DNA of 64,000 nt from contig NZ_RPFW01000009.1 in the NCBI RefSeq assembly GCF_007827045.1, positions 1 to 64,000 of the forward strand, given 5' to 3'. Every line of letters starts with the position of its first letter. Position 1 is the stretch's first letter. This document shows, piece by piece, positions 37,717 through 45,894 of this stretch. The notes beneath the pieces are model-generated. The model made no database searches. It was not told the DNA's origin and worked only from the letters and a program-made list of their open reading frames with translations. The position numbers were made by a program, and so were the translations under genes. This DNA comes from Trebonia kvetii. GTDB taxonomy: Bacteria; Actinomycetota; Actinomycetes; Streptosporangiales; Streptosporangiaceae.

Positions 37717-38910
37717 TCAGGGATGGGGGAGTTCTCGCCAGGCCCGGACGGCGGTGACCAGCTCGGCGACCTCGCCGGGATTGGCCAGCGTCCGGCCGGT
37801 GGCCGATTCGATGCGGCGCAGCCGGTAGCGGACGGTGTTCGGATGGCAGTAGAGCTCCGCGCCCGCGACGGTGGCCGAGCCGCTGGCGCGTACCCAGGCC
37901 TCGAAGGTGCCGAGGAGCAGCTCGAGTTCCTCGCCAGGCAGCCTGAGCAGGGCGCCGAGCACGGCGCGAGCCGCCTGGAGCGCGGCGTGCGGTGCGGCGG
38001 CGACGAGCAGGTCGATCGGGCTGTCCCGGAACTGGGTCACCTTTGAGCCGCCCGCTGGGCTGCCGAGCGCGAGCCGGGCGAGCTGCAGTCCCCAGCCGGC
38101 CTGGTGCAGTTCGGCGAATACCGGACTGGCGCCGATCCGCCCGGTCGCGTGCCGGTCTAGCACGCCGAGCACAGCGCCGTTGCGGGACCGGTCGGGCAGC
38201 GAGAGCACGCCGAGCGACACCTCGGCGTCCAGTCGCCAGACCGACCGGACGTCGATGACGGCGAGCGCCGATTCCGCATGGGGGATCGGGTCATGGCCGA
38301 GCTCGGTCTCGGCCGCTATCACCAGGAATACGCCATCGAGCGGTAGCCGCAGGGCGTTGGCCACCTCCCACAGGGCGCCCTTCGCGGTGGTGCCGGTGAG
38401 AATTACCTCCACCAGGGCGGCCCGCTCGCGTTCCCTGGCGCGCAGTATCTCCCTGGCCTCGTCGCGGTAGGCGTCGAGCGCGGCGTCGCTGTAGGTGTTC
38501 TGCACCGCGAAGACCGCGCCCGCCAGGTCGATGACGTCCTCGGCGTGGACGCCAGGCAGGGATCGGGCGGCGGTGACGAGTTCCGTCCACAGCTCCGCCA
38601 CGCCCAGCCGGTAGGCGGTGAGCATCTCCGCGAGCGGCACTCCCTGGGCCGCACGGGTCCTGCCGGTGGCGTGCGGCGCGCTCAGGTTGGCGGTTGCGGT
38701 CCCGGTGAGACTGTCGAGGATGTAACCGACGTTGGCGCTGACCGAGTCGCGCAGGTCATCGGGCGCGACCACGTCGTGGGTTGCGTAGAAGGGGATTTCC
38801 GCGCGGATACGAGTAACGACCCGCTCGGTCAGCCCAGGGAGGCCGGTCCTGACGGCTGCGACGATGGCGGCGGCCGCCTCGTGGTGACTCATCGGCGCTG
38901 ATGTGGTCAT
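37717..38910 (-). CDS. PucR/CdaR-family transcriptional regulator of the PHA operon
   Basis: 397 residues. The N-terminal helical sensor-like region (VVTRIRAEIPFYATHDVVAPDDLRDSV) is of the RsbT-RD/diguanylate-like type found in actinobacterial PucR proteins, a GGDEF-like middle follows, and the C-terminal PucR HTH reads FEAWVRASGSATVAGAELYCHPNTVRYRLRRIESATG. ATG 38910 overlaps the depolymerase stop in ATGA, which decides the start; ATG 38919 is the alternative. Last gene of the operon with PHA and acyl-CoA genes, so it likely senses a related metabolite. Confidence 0.87.
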   Translation of the reverse strand: MTTSAPMSHHEAAAAIVAAVRTGLPGLTERVVTRIRAEIPFYATHDVVAPDDLRDSVSANVGYILDSLTGTATANLSAPHATGRTRAAQGVPLAEMLTAYRLGVAELWTELVTAARSLPGVHAEDVIDLAGAVFAVQNTYSDAALDAYRDEAREILRARERERAALVEVILTGTTAKGALWEVANALRLPLDGVFLVIAAETELGHDPIPHAESALAVIDVRSVWRLDAEVSLGVLSLPDRSRNGAVLGVLDRHATGRIGASPVFAELHQAGWGLQLARLALGSPAGGSKVTQFRDSPIDLLVAAAPHAALQAARAVLGALLRLPGEELELLLGTFEAWVRASGSATVAGAELYCHPNTVRYRLRRIESATGRTLANPGEVAELVTAVRAWRELPHP

Positions 38911-39770
38911 GCCAGCCATTGCACCGCGCGCCCGGCGCCCGGTACAACAGGCGGGCCGGCGGCCAGCAGGAAATCGCTGACGACCGGGGCGAGCTCGGCA
39001 GCCCGGGTGAGCAGGCCGAGGTGCCCGTCGGGGTACACGTGCAGCAGGGCGGCGGGCAGCAGCGCGGCCATCAGCCGCGCGTTGGCAAGCGGGATGATCG
39101 GGTCGTCGTCGCCGGCCAGGATCAGCGTCGGCTGCCTGATCAGCCGCAGCCACGGCAGGCTGGTCCAGCACGCGGACGCGAGCAGCTGATACAGGTAGCC
39201 GCGCCGCGAGGCCGGCCCCCGGTAGGAACCGGCGATCGGCGCGGCCAGCTCGGGCTCGCGGCGAAGCGACCCGCCGTAGATGTCCCCGGCGATCCGGGCG
39301 GCGTGCGCCGGGTCGCGGTGCCGGCGCGCCGAGGACAGGTGCAGCAGGACGCGGGGCCGCGCCGGGATCATCAGGGCGCCCGTCGAGGTGGCGACGAGCA
39401 CGAGCCGCCGGCATCGCCGCGGATAGCGCAGCGCGAGCTGCTGGGCGAGACCGCCACCCCAGGAGATCCCGAGGACGTCGAAGCGCCCGTGGCCAAGTTC
39501 GCTCATCATCTGGCCCGCGAGCCGAGCCAGGCCGGGGACGGAGTAGGGGAGTGCCGGCGCGGGCGAGCCGCCCGCGCCCGGCACGTCGAACCTGACGACG
39601 GTGATCGCCGGGTCAAGCGCACCGGTGAACGGAGCGAGGGCCTCGAGCGGGGTGCCGATGCCGTTGCATACAAGCACCGGTGGACCGCCGCCGGTGCCGC
39701 GACGGATCGCGACCCGCAGGCTGCGCCGCTCCACGGTCACCGCGGTGACCTCATCGGCGTCCCGGTCCAT
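38907..39770 (-). CDS. phaZ: Intracellular poly(3-hydroxyalkanoate) depolymerase-like alpha/beta hydrolase
   Basis: 287 residues. PPVLVCNGIGTPLEALAPF is the oxyanion/early-strand segment conserved in mcl-PHA depolymerases; the nucleophile is in LGISWGGGLAQQLAL (about Ser118), the Asp in ILAGDDDPIIPL and the His in YPDGHLGLLT. It fits the aromatic/mcl PHA depolymerase branch. It lies 23 bases after the synthase gene. It should cleave stored polyester to hydroxy acids in the cytoplasm. A generic alpha/beta hydrolase is possible, but context supports the call. Confidence 0.82.
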   Translation of the reverse strand: MDRDADEVTAVTVERRSLRVAIRRGTGGGPPVLVCNGIGTPLEALAPFTGALDPAITVVRFDVPGAGGSPAPALPYSVPGLARLAGQMMSELGHGRFDVLGISWGGGLAQQLALRYPRRCRRLVLVATSTGALMIPARPRVLLHLSSARRHRDPAHAARIAGDIYGGSLRREPELAAPIAGSYRGPASRRGYLYQLLASACWTSLPWLRLIRQPTLILAGDDDPIIPLANARLMAALLPAALLHVYPDGHLGLLTRAAELAPVVSDFLLAAGPPVVPGAGRAVQWLA

Positions 39771-39793
39771 GCGCTGCCCCCGCCTTACCCGTG

Positions 39794-41530
39794 TCACGCG
39801 GCCCGCACGTAGCTGCCGGGGGCTGGTTCGATGACCCGGAAGCGGTCGCTCCCTGGCGCCGCCGGGGCGGGCAACAGGGCGCCGGAACGTTCCGCCAGCC
39901 AGCCGGCGTAGTCGGGCCACCACGATCCCTGCAGGGTCTGCGCCGCCTGCTGCCAGTCGCCGGGCTCGGCGGTGACGTCGTCGCCCGCTTGGTACCTGGA
40001 CTTCTTGCCATCCGGCGGGTTGACAAGGGCCGCGATGTGCCCGCTCGTCGACAGCACGAACCGGGTCTTGCCGCCGAGCAGCTGGCCGCTGCGGTAGCAG
40101 GACTGCCACGGGCAGATGTGGTCAGCCACCCCGGCGACCACGTAACTGTCCAGATCAACCTGCCCCAGGTCGGTCTCACGGCCGAGCACCGTGAGCGCAC
40201 CAGGGCTGGCCAGCGCGTTGCTGGCGGCGGCACGAACGAAGTCGCGGTGCAGTCCCGCGGTCATCCGGGTGGTGTCCGCGTTCCAGAACAGGATGTCGAA
40301 CCGGGCCGGCTCCTTGCCGAGCAGGTAGTTGTTGACCCAGTAGTTCCAGATGAGGTCGCGAGGCCGCAACCAGGCGAAGACCTCGGCGAGCCTGCGCCCG
40401 TCCAGGTAGCCCTGGCGCGCCGAGGCGGCAATCGCGGCGTCCGCCATCGAGGCGTCCACCAGGGCGCCGACGGCGTCGGCGCGCGCCTGGTCGAGCATCG
40501 TGACAAGCAACGTCAGGCTGGCCAGCCGCCGCCCGGCGTCCTGTACAGCGGCGGATCGGGCGGCGGCGAGACTGGCGAGGATGCCGCCAGAGCAGGCGCC
40601 GAGCAGGTGGAGCGCGTCCGCGCCGCTGATTTCCGTGACCGAGTCCGCGGCGTCGAGTACGGCCTGGACGTAGGCGTCCAAGCCCCAGGAGGCGTGCCGC
40701 GCGTCCGGATTCCGCCACGACATGACGAACACCTGCTGCCCCTGGCCGACCAGGTACTCGATCAGGCTGCGACCGGGAGCGAGGTCGAGGATGTAGTACT
40801 TGTTGATCGTCGGCGGGACGATCAGCAGCGGCCTCATCCGGACCGTCTCGGTTGACGGCGAGTACTGGATGAGCTCGAAGACCGGGGTGCGTACGACCAC
40901 GCTGCCGGGAGTGACCGCCAGGTCGGTGCCGACGGCGTAGGCACCGGCCGGCACCATGGACGGCACCCGAGGCGGGCTGGCCAGGTCGCTGAGCAGGTGC
41001 CTGGTTCCGGTCACCACGCTGCCGCCCCCGGAGTCGATCGCCGCCTTCCACGCCTCGGGAGACAGCAGCGCGTTGTTACTCGGGGCTAGGGCGTCCATCA
41101 GGCTGGTCAGGGCGAAACGCAGCCGCTGCGCGTCTCGCCAGTCGAGCGCGGCCTCGTCGAGGAGGCTGAGCGCGGCTTCTGACGTGGCCAGGTAGGCCTG
41201 CATGACCCGGCGCAGCGCGGGATTGCCTGTCCAGGCCCGGTCGGCGAACCGGCGGTCCTTCGCTGTCGCGGTGACGCCCGAGGTGCCGCCGGCGATGCGG
41301 GCCAGCTCGCCGGCCAGGCTCTGGGCCCGCGTCGCCACCACACCGGGCCGGGCGGCCAGGGCCCGGGCCAGCCGCACCGCGGAGCGGCCGGGGAAGAACC
41401 GCCGGCCGGAACCCAGTGCCGCCTCGATAAGGAGCATGTCCAGGGCGGCCGCCCCGTCGGCAACGGAGGCGGTGTCGGCGGCCGCCGCGTCGGCGGAGGC
41501 AGCGGCGGAACGGCCGGATGCCGCGGTCAT
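39794..41530 (-). CDS. phaC: Poly(3-hydroxyalkanoate) synthase, class II-like
   Basis: 578 residues. The synthase lipase-like box has Cys instead of Ser (LLGACSGGILASL, about Cys325), with Asp in VAGVADHICPW and His in LSTSGHIAALVNPP as the other catalytic residues. LIVPPTINKYYILDLAPGRSLIEYLV and WSWRNP-like FVMSWRNPDARHASWGLDAY are strongly conserved in PhaC. No phaE or phaR subunit lies next to it and the size (about 62 kDa) fits single-subunit class I/II. ATG 41530 overlaps the ligase stop (ATGA). Polymerises 3-hydroxyacyl-CoA on the granule surface. Confidence 0.9.
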   Translation of the reverse strand: MTAASGRSAAASADAAAADTASVADGAAALDMLLIEAALGSGRRFFPGRSAVRLARALAARPGVVATRAQSLAGELARIAGGTSGVTATAKDRRFADRAWTGNPALRRVMQAYLATSEAALSLLDEAALDWRDAQRLRFALTSLMDALAPSNNALLSPEAWKAAIDSGGGSVVTGTRHLLSDLASPPRVPSMVPAGAYAVGTDLAVTPGSVVVRTPVFELIQYSPSTETVRMRPLLIVPPTINKYYILDLAPGRSLIEYLVGQGQQVFVMSWRNPDARHASWGLDAYVQAVLDAADSVTEISGADALHLLGACSGGILASLAAARSAAVQDAGRRLASLTLLVTMLDQARADAVGALVDASMADAAIAASARQGYLDGRRLAEVFAWLRPRDLIWNYWVNNYLLGKEPARFDILFWNADTTRMTAGLHRDFVRAAASNALASPGALTVLGRETDLGQVDLDSYVVAGVADHICPWQSCYRSGQLLGGKTRFVLSTSGHIAALVNPPDGKKSRYQAGDDVTAEPGDWQQAAQTLQGSWWPDYAGWLAERSGALLPAPAAPGSDRFRVIEPAPGSYVRAA

Positions 41531-43062
41531 GGCCGTCCCCCTGCGGTGCCGGTGACGCCCGATGTGCCGGCGATGTCCGCTGGGATCACGATCTCGCGCT
41601 TGAGTATCTTTCCCGTGGGCCCCTTCGGCAGCCCGTCCGTCAGCCACACGTGCCGTGGGTATTTGTAGGCGGCGACGCGCTGCTTGACCCAGTCGCGCAG
41701 CTCGCCGGTGGTGGCCGCCTGCCCGGGCCGCAGGGTGATCGCGGCGCCCACTTCCTCGCCGAGCGAGGGATGCGGGACGCCGATCACCGCTGCCTCGAGC
41801 ACTGCCGGGTGCTCGTAGATGACCTCTTCGATCTCCCTCGGGTACACGTTGTAGCCGCCGCGGATGATCATGTCCTTCTTGCGGTCGACGATGTAGTAGA
41901 AGCCGTCCTCGTCGGCGCGTGCCAGGTCACCGGTGCGGAACCAGCCGCCGCGGATGGCCGCCGCGGTGGCCTCGGGCCGGTTCCTGTACCCCTTCATCAC
42001 GTTGTGCCCGCGGATCGCGATCTCGCCGACCTCGCCTGGACCTGCCAGCTCGTCGCCGTCCTCACCACGCACCAGACGCAGCTCCACGCCGCTGATGGGC
42101 AGTCCGATCGACCCCGCCTTACGGCGGTCATAGCGGTTGAACGTGGCCACTGGCGAGGTCTCCGACAGCCCGTACCCCTCGAGGATCACGGTAGCGAACG
42201 TCTTCTCGAACCCGTTGAGCACCTCGACGGGCAGTGCGGCGCCGCCCGAGACGCACACCCGGAGGGACGAGGTGTCCGCGATGACGGCGCTCTCGCCGAG
42301 CATGCCGACGTACATGGTCGGCACGCCCTCGAATACCGTGACCCGGTCCCGTTCGATCACCCGGAGCGCGGCCGCCGGGCTGAACCGCGATATCAGCGTC
42401 AGGCAGGCACCAGACAGCATGGCGGCGTTGAGACCGCAGGTCTGCCCGAAGCTGTGGAATAGCGGAAGGCAGCCCATCACGACGTCGTCCGGGCCGAGGC
42501 TGAGCAATGACGTGGCGGTGACCAGGGCGTTGCGGCGCATGTTGGCGTGCGTCAGCTCGGCGCCCTTCGGTGTTCCCGTCGTGCCCGAGGTGTAGAGGAT
42601 CACCGCGGTGTCGTCGTCGGCGCGCGGCGCCACGTCAGGCGCGGGCTCCCACCCGCCGATCTCGTCGAGCGTCGCAGCGCCGACGCTGACCGCGGGCACC
42701 GCGGCGGTCGCGGCACCCGCGGCGGCCTCTGCGGCCGCGGTTTCCCAGGCCAGGACAAGGCCGGCACCTGAGTCGCCGAGGTAATGGGCCACCTCGCGCG
42801 CCTTGAGCAGCGGGTTCATCGGGACGATCGCGCACCCGGCGCGCAGCGCCCCGTAGTAGAAGACGGGAAACTGCGGCACGTTGGGCAGCATGATGCCCAC
42901 CGCGCTGCCCGGCTCGAGGCCGCGCGAGCGCAGCCAGCCGGCGGCCCGGGCGCTGAGGTCGTCGAGCTGTGCGTAGGACAAGATCGTGTCATCGAGCCGT
43001 ACGGCGGGGCGGTCCGGATACATCTGCGCGGCCTCGTGCAGGTCAAGGGCCAGGTTGGTCAT
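41527..43062 (-). CDS. Acyl-CoA ligase (FadD-type, AMP-forming)
   Basis: 511 residues, full-length ANL enzyme: ATP loop ILYTSGTTGTPKGAELTH (about residues 155-172), EGYGLSETSPVATFN, the adenylate motif GWFRTGDLARADEDGFYYIVDRKKDMIIRGG and the catalytic C-terminal Lys in LPKGPTGKILKRE. Activates a fatty or aryl acid to its CoA ester. In this operon it can supply acyl-CoA for PHA synthesis or re-activate depolymerised acids. Starts 6 bases after the dehydrogenase stop and overlaps phaC in ATGA. Confidence 0.93.
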   Translation of the reverse strand: MTNLALDLHEAAQMYPDRPAVRLDDTILSYAQLDDLSARAAGWLRSRGLEPGSAVGIMLPNVPQFPVFYYGALRAGCAIVPMNPLLKAREVAHYLGDSGAGLVLAWETAAAEAAAGAATAAVPAVSVGAATLDEIGGWEPAPDVAPRADDDTAVILYTSGTTGTPKGAELTHANMRRNALVTATSLLSLGPDDVVMGCLPLFHSFGQTCGLNAAMLSGACLTLISRFSPAAALRVIERDRVTVFEGVPTMYVGMLGESAVIADTSSLRVCVSGGAALPVEVLNGFEKTFATVILEGYGLSETSPVATFNRYDRRKAGSIGLPISGVELRLVRGEDGDELAGPGEVGEIAIRGHNVMKGYRNRPEATAAAIRGGWFRTGDLARADEDGFYYIVDRKKDMIIRGGYNVYPREIEEVIYEHPAVLEAAVIGVPHPSLGEEVGAAITLRPGQAATTGELRDWVKQRVAAYKYPRHVWLTDGLPKGPTGKILKREIVIPADIAGTSGVTGTAGGRP

Positions 43063-43068
43063 GGCGGT

Positions 43069-44271
43069 TCACGCTCCTCGCGTACCGAAGGCGGACAGGC
43101 CGGTGATGTCCCGGCCGACGATGAGGTTCTGGATGGTCGCGGTGCCCTCGAAGGTGTGGATTGCCTCGATGTCGGCCATGTGCCTGATCACGTGGAAGTC
43201 CAGCAGGATGCCGTTGCCGCCGAGCAGGTCGCGTGCCTCGGCGAGCACCTCGCGGGCGGCGGTGGTGTTGTGCGACTTGGCCAGGCCGGCGAGCGTCGGC
43301 TCGACCCGGCCGGCGAGGGCAAGATCGGCGAGCCGCCTGCAGTACAGCTGCATCGCCGTGACCTTGGCGAGCATCTTCACCAAGCGGTCCTGGACCAGCT
43401 GAAAGCCCGCGAGCGGACGGCCGAACTGGGTGCGCCGCCCGGCGTAGGCAAGCGCCGCGTCGTAGCCCGCGACCGCATGGCCAAGCGCCGCCCACGCGCA
43501 GGTGGCGCGTGTGCTCGCGAGCACGGCCGCGGTGTCGCGGAACGACTGCGCCCGCGGCAGCCTGTTCGAGGCGGGGATACGGACGCCGTCCAGGTCGATC
43601 GACGCCTGCCACACCGCGCGCAGCGATCCCTTGCCGTCGATCAGCCGCGCGTGGTACCCGGGGGTGCCCTTCTCGACGAGGAAGCCCTTCACCTGGCCGT
43701 CGGCGGTGTCGCGTGCCCACACCACGGCCACGTCGGCCACCGTGCCGTTACCGATCCACTTCTTCGTGCCGTCGATCACGTACTCCTCGCCGTCCCGGCG
43801 GGCCGTGGTCTCCAGGGCGACGGAGTCCGACCCGTGCTCCGGCTCGGTCAGCGCGAACGCGCCGAGAGCGTCCACCCGGGCCATGGCGGGCAGCCACCGC
43901 TGCTTCTGCTCCTGCGACCCGAGCATGGCGATCGAGCGCATCGCCAGTCCGGCCTGAACGCCGAGGAAGGTGCCGATGCTGCCGTCGCCCCGGTTCAGCT
44001 CCATGGTGACCAGGCCGGCCGAGAGCGGATCCATGACGGGACAGCCATAGCCCTCGATGCCGTCGCCGACAAGGCCGGCCGCGCCAAGCTTCCTGACGAG
44101 GTCCCGCGGGAACTCGGCCCGCTCCCAGTAGCCGTTGATGACCGGGAGCACGTCGTCGTGGACGAAAGCGCGCGCCCGTTGCAGGTACGCAAGCTGGGCC
44201 GGCGTGAACTCCTCGCTGAGCTGGAAGTAGTCGGTGCGAAGTGCTTCTCCGAGGCCAGTTTCGAGAGCCAC
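43069..44271 (-). CDS. Acyl-CoA dehydrogenase (glutaryl-CoA-dehydrogenase-like)
   Basis: 400 residues. FAD-binding signatures are FALTEPEHGSDSVALETTARRDG and KWIGNGTVADVAVVWAR; the catalytic Glu is in HTFEGTATIQNLIVGRDITG, followed by the typical GLSAF end. GTG 44271 is chosen because AGGGAGG lies six bases upstream; a longer frame to 44337 lacks such a site. First gene of the five-gene PHA operon; it makes enoyl-CoA, one step from the 3-hydroxyacyl-CoA that PhaC uses if an R-specific hydratase is supplied elsewhere. Confidence 0.9.
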   Translation of the reverse strand: MALETGLGEALRTDYFQLSEEFTPAQLAYLQRARAFVHDDVLPVINGYWERAEFPRDLVRKLGAAGLVGDGIEGYGCPVMDPLSAGLVTMELNRGDGSIGTFLGVQAGLAMRSIAMLGSQEQKQRWLPAMARVDALGAFALTEPEHGSDSVALETTARRDGEEYVIDGTKKWIGNGTVADVAVVWARDTADGQVKGFLVEKGTPGYHARLIDGKGSLRAVWQASIDLDGVRIPASNRLPRAQSFRDTAAVLASTRATCAWAALGHAVAGYDAALAYAGRRTQFGRPLAGFQLVQDRLVKMLAKVTAMQLYCRRLADLALAGRVEPTLAGLAKSHNTTAAREVLAEARDLLGGNGILLDFHVIRHMADIEAIHTFEGTATIQNLIVGRDITGLSAFGTRGA

Positions 44272-44513
44272 GGCGGCCTCCCTGTGTGAACGGCTGGTGA
44301 CCTCCTCATGGTCTTTCCGTAGCGGCTGGACCTCCATAGCCTGGCGGACAACGCGGTCCCGCTGTCGGCTGTCCGCGCGAACAACGACGTCGCGTGACGG
44401 GGCGCACAGCGACGATCCGGCGAAGCAGTGGACGGAGGTCTACTGGCTGCTGTCCTGAGCGCGAAGCCGGGACTTAGGATCGACCGGGTGACGGGTGAGC
44501 GGAAAGACCGGCG

Positions 44514-44711
44514 ATGACAGCGGCGCACGCGCTGCGGCGTCTTGACCGGCGCACGCTCAACCGGACCCTGCTCGACCGCCAGTTGCTTGCCGGCCCGTCG
44601 GCCCTGGGGCTGGACGCCGCGGTGGCGCACCTGGTCGGCTTGCCGGGCACCGCCTGCTCGCCTTCTTCGTCAGCGGCAACGGGGGCAACGGCGAGGGCCG
44701 GGTCCAGCTGA
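44514..44711 (+). pseudogene. Remnant of a winged-helix DNA-binding domain protein (N-terminal fragment)
   Basis: The 65-codon frame starts with a good SD (ggaaag) and codes LRRLDRRTLNRTLLDRQLL and AVAHLVGLPG, the usual N-terminus of actinobacterial winged-helix (AlkX/DUF1062-like) proteins of about 370 residues. After residue 45 homology stops and low-complexity Ser/Ala sequence leads to a stop. The rest of the gene is missing from this position. Confidence 0.6.
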
Positions 44712-44951
44712 CCTGACGCCCAACCTTCGCGCGGGATCCTGCCGCCCGCCGCGGACATGTACTGCTTTTTGGGCAAGAATCCGCTTTTTGGGCAAGAATC
44801 CGACCGTTTTGGCCAGTTTTGTCCCCCCCAAAGTCGGTATATGTCTCCGGGCGAAGCCGCGCGCCCCGTTAATTCCCCCGCGGCCGCGGTTAGCTTCCGC
44901 TTCTCTCCGGATCAGTTCAGGTGAAAGCCAGCAAAGAGATCGGAGAACAGC
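44712..44951. other. Gene-free, locally AT-rich stretch between remnants
   Basis: No gene is supported. It contains a 19-bp tandem duplication (44764-44801) and a tttt/cccccccc-rich run around 44805-44830. The composition differs clearly from the flanking coding sequence, which suggests recent rearrangement. Confidence 0.5.
44764..44801 (+). repeat. Exact 19-bp tandem duplication
   Basis: gctttttgggcaagaatcc is repeated back to back at 44764-44782 and 44783-44801. It sits in the gene-free stretch after the winged-helix remnant. Confidence 0.9.
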
Positions 44952-45026
44952 ATGCAGGACACCATGGGCACCGAAAGCCTCACCATCGCCTTCACCGTGG
45001 ACCGCACCCGGGCGAAGGAGGACTGA
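44952..45026 (+). pseudogene. 24-codon remnant resembling an SRPBCC/AHSA1 N-terminus
   Basis: The frame from ATG 44952 to TGA 45026 reads MQDTMGTESLTIAFTVDRT then RAKED. The TESLTIAFTVDRT part matches the start of actinobacterial SRPBCC (AHA1-like) proteins, which continue for about 130 residues. Here it is cut after 18 residues. It has its own SD (ggaga), and its end carries the gaaggagga that serves the SDR gene, so translation coupling is possible: decay product or leader peptide. Confidence 0.5.
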
Positions 45027-45027
45027 C

Positions 45028-45783
45028 ATGACAGGCACACAGCCCAAGACCGCCCTGGTCACCGGGGCGAGCAGGGGACTCGGCAGGGGCATCGCCATCG
45101 CGCTGGCCGGCGTCGGCTACCGGGTGGTGGGCGTAGCCCGCGATCAAGGCGCGCTTGCCGAACTGCACGCCCAACTGGGCGGCCGCTTCACACCGGTTAA
45201 GGCGGACGCCACCGACCCGGTCGCCGCGGGCGCGCTGGTCGACGCCTACCGGCCCGCCGTCCTGGTGCTGAACGCCGGGGCGCCGCCGCTGCCCAGGCCG
45301 CTGCACCGGCACACCTGGGAGACGTTCTCGCGCAACTGGGAGGTGGACGTCAAGCACGCCTTCCACTGGACCCGCGAGGCGCTGCTCGCCCCGCTGGAGG
45401 CGGGCAGCACGGTGATCGCGCTGTCCAGCGGCGCCGCGGTGAAGGGCTCGCCGCTGTCCGGCGGCTACGCCGGCGCCAAGTCGACCATCCGGTGGCTGAC
45501 CTCGTACGCGGCCGACGAGTCGCGGCGCGCAGGCCTCGGCATCAGGTTTGTGGCGCTGCTGCCGCAGATCACGCCGGAGACCGAACTCGGCGCCCAGGCG
45601 GTCGCGGCCTACGCCGCCAGGCAGGGCATCACCGTGGCCGAATACCGGGAGAACCTCGGCCAGGTGCTCACACCGGACCACGCGGGCAAGGCGGTCACCG
45701 ACCTGGTGGCCGGCGCCGCCGGCGAGGCGGGCAGCTTCCTGCTCACCGGCACCGGGCTGACCCCGCTGCCCGACCCGAACTGA
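45028..45783 (+). CDS. SDR family oxidoreductase
   Basis: 251 residues. TALVTGASRGLGRGIAIAL is the Rossmann cofactor loop, VLVLNAGAPPLPRP the NAG motif, and the catalytic residues are Ser in IALSSGAAVKGS and Tyr/Lys in GYAGAKSTIRW. Arg after the glycine loop region (VGVARDQ) suggests NADP preference. ATG 45028 has an excellent SD (gaaggagga) inside the preceding remnant ORF. Substrate unknown. Confidence 0.9.
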   Translation: MTGTQPKTALVTGASRGLGRGIAIALAGVGYRVVGVARDQGALAELHAQLGGRFTPVKADATDPVAAGALVDAYRPAVLVLNAGAPPLPRPLHRHTWETFSRNWEVDVKHAFHWTREALLAPLEAGSTVIALSSGAAVKGSPLSGGYAGAKSTIRWLTSYAADESRRAGLGIRFVALLPQITPETELGAQAVAAYAARQGITVAEYRENLGQVLTPDHAGKAVTDLVAGAAGEAGSFLLTGTGLTPLPDPN

Positions 45784-45786
45784 CCG

Positions 45787-45893
45787 GCCAAGCAGAAGCC
45801 GGGCCAAAGCAGAAGACGGCCCAAAGCAGAAGCCGGGCCAAAGCAGAAGACGGCCCAAAGCAGAAGCCGGCCCAAAGCAGAACCTGCCCAAAG
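45787..45893. repeat. Tandem array of a 17-bp unit, about six copies
   Basis: The unit ccaaagcagaagacggc alternates with ccaaagcagaagccggg/c, with degenerate first and last copies. It fills the whole 111-bp gap between two convergent genes (SDR and TAXI protein). No stop-spanning frame of interest; probably non-coding. Array size is likely variable between strains. Confidence 0.9.
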
Positions 45894-45894
45894 C

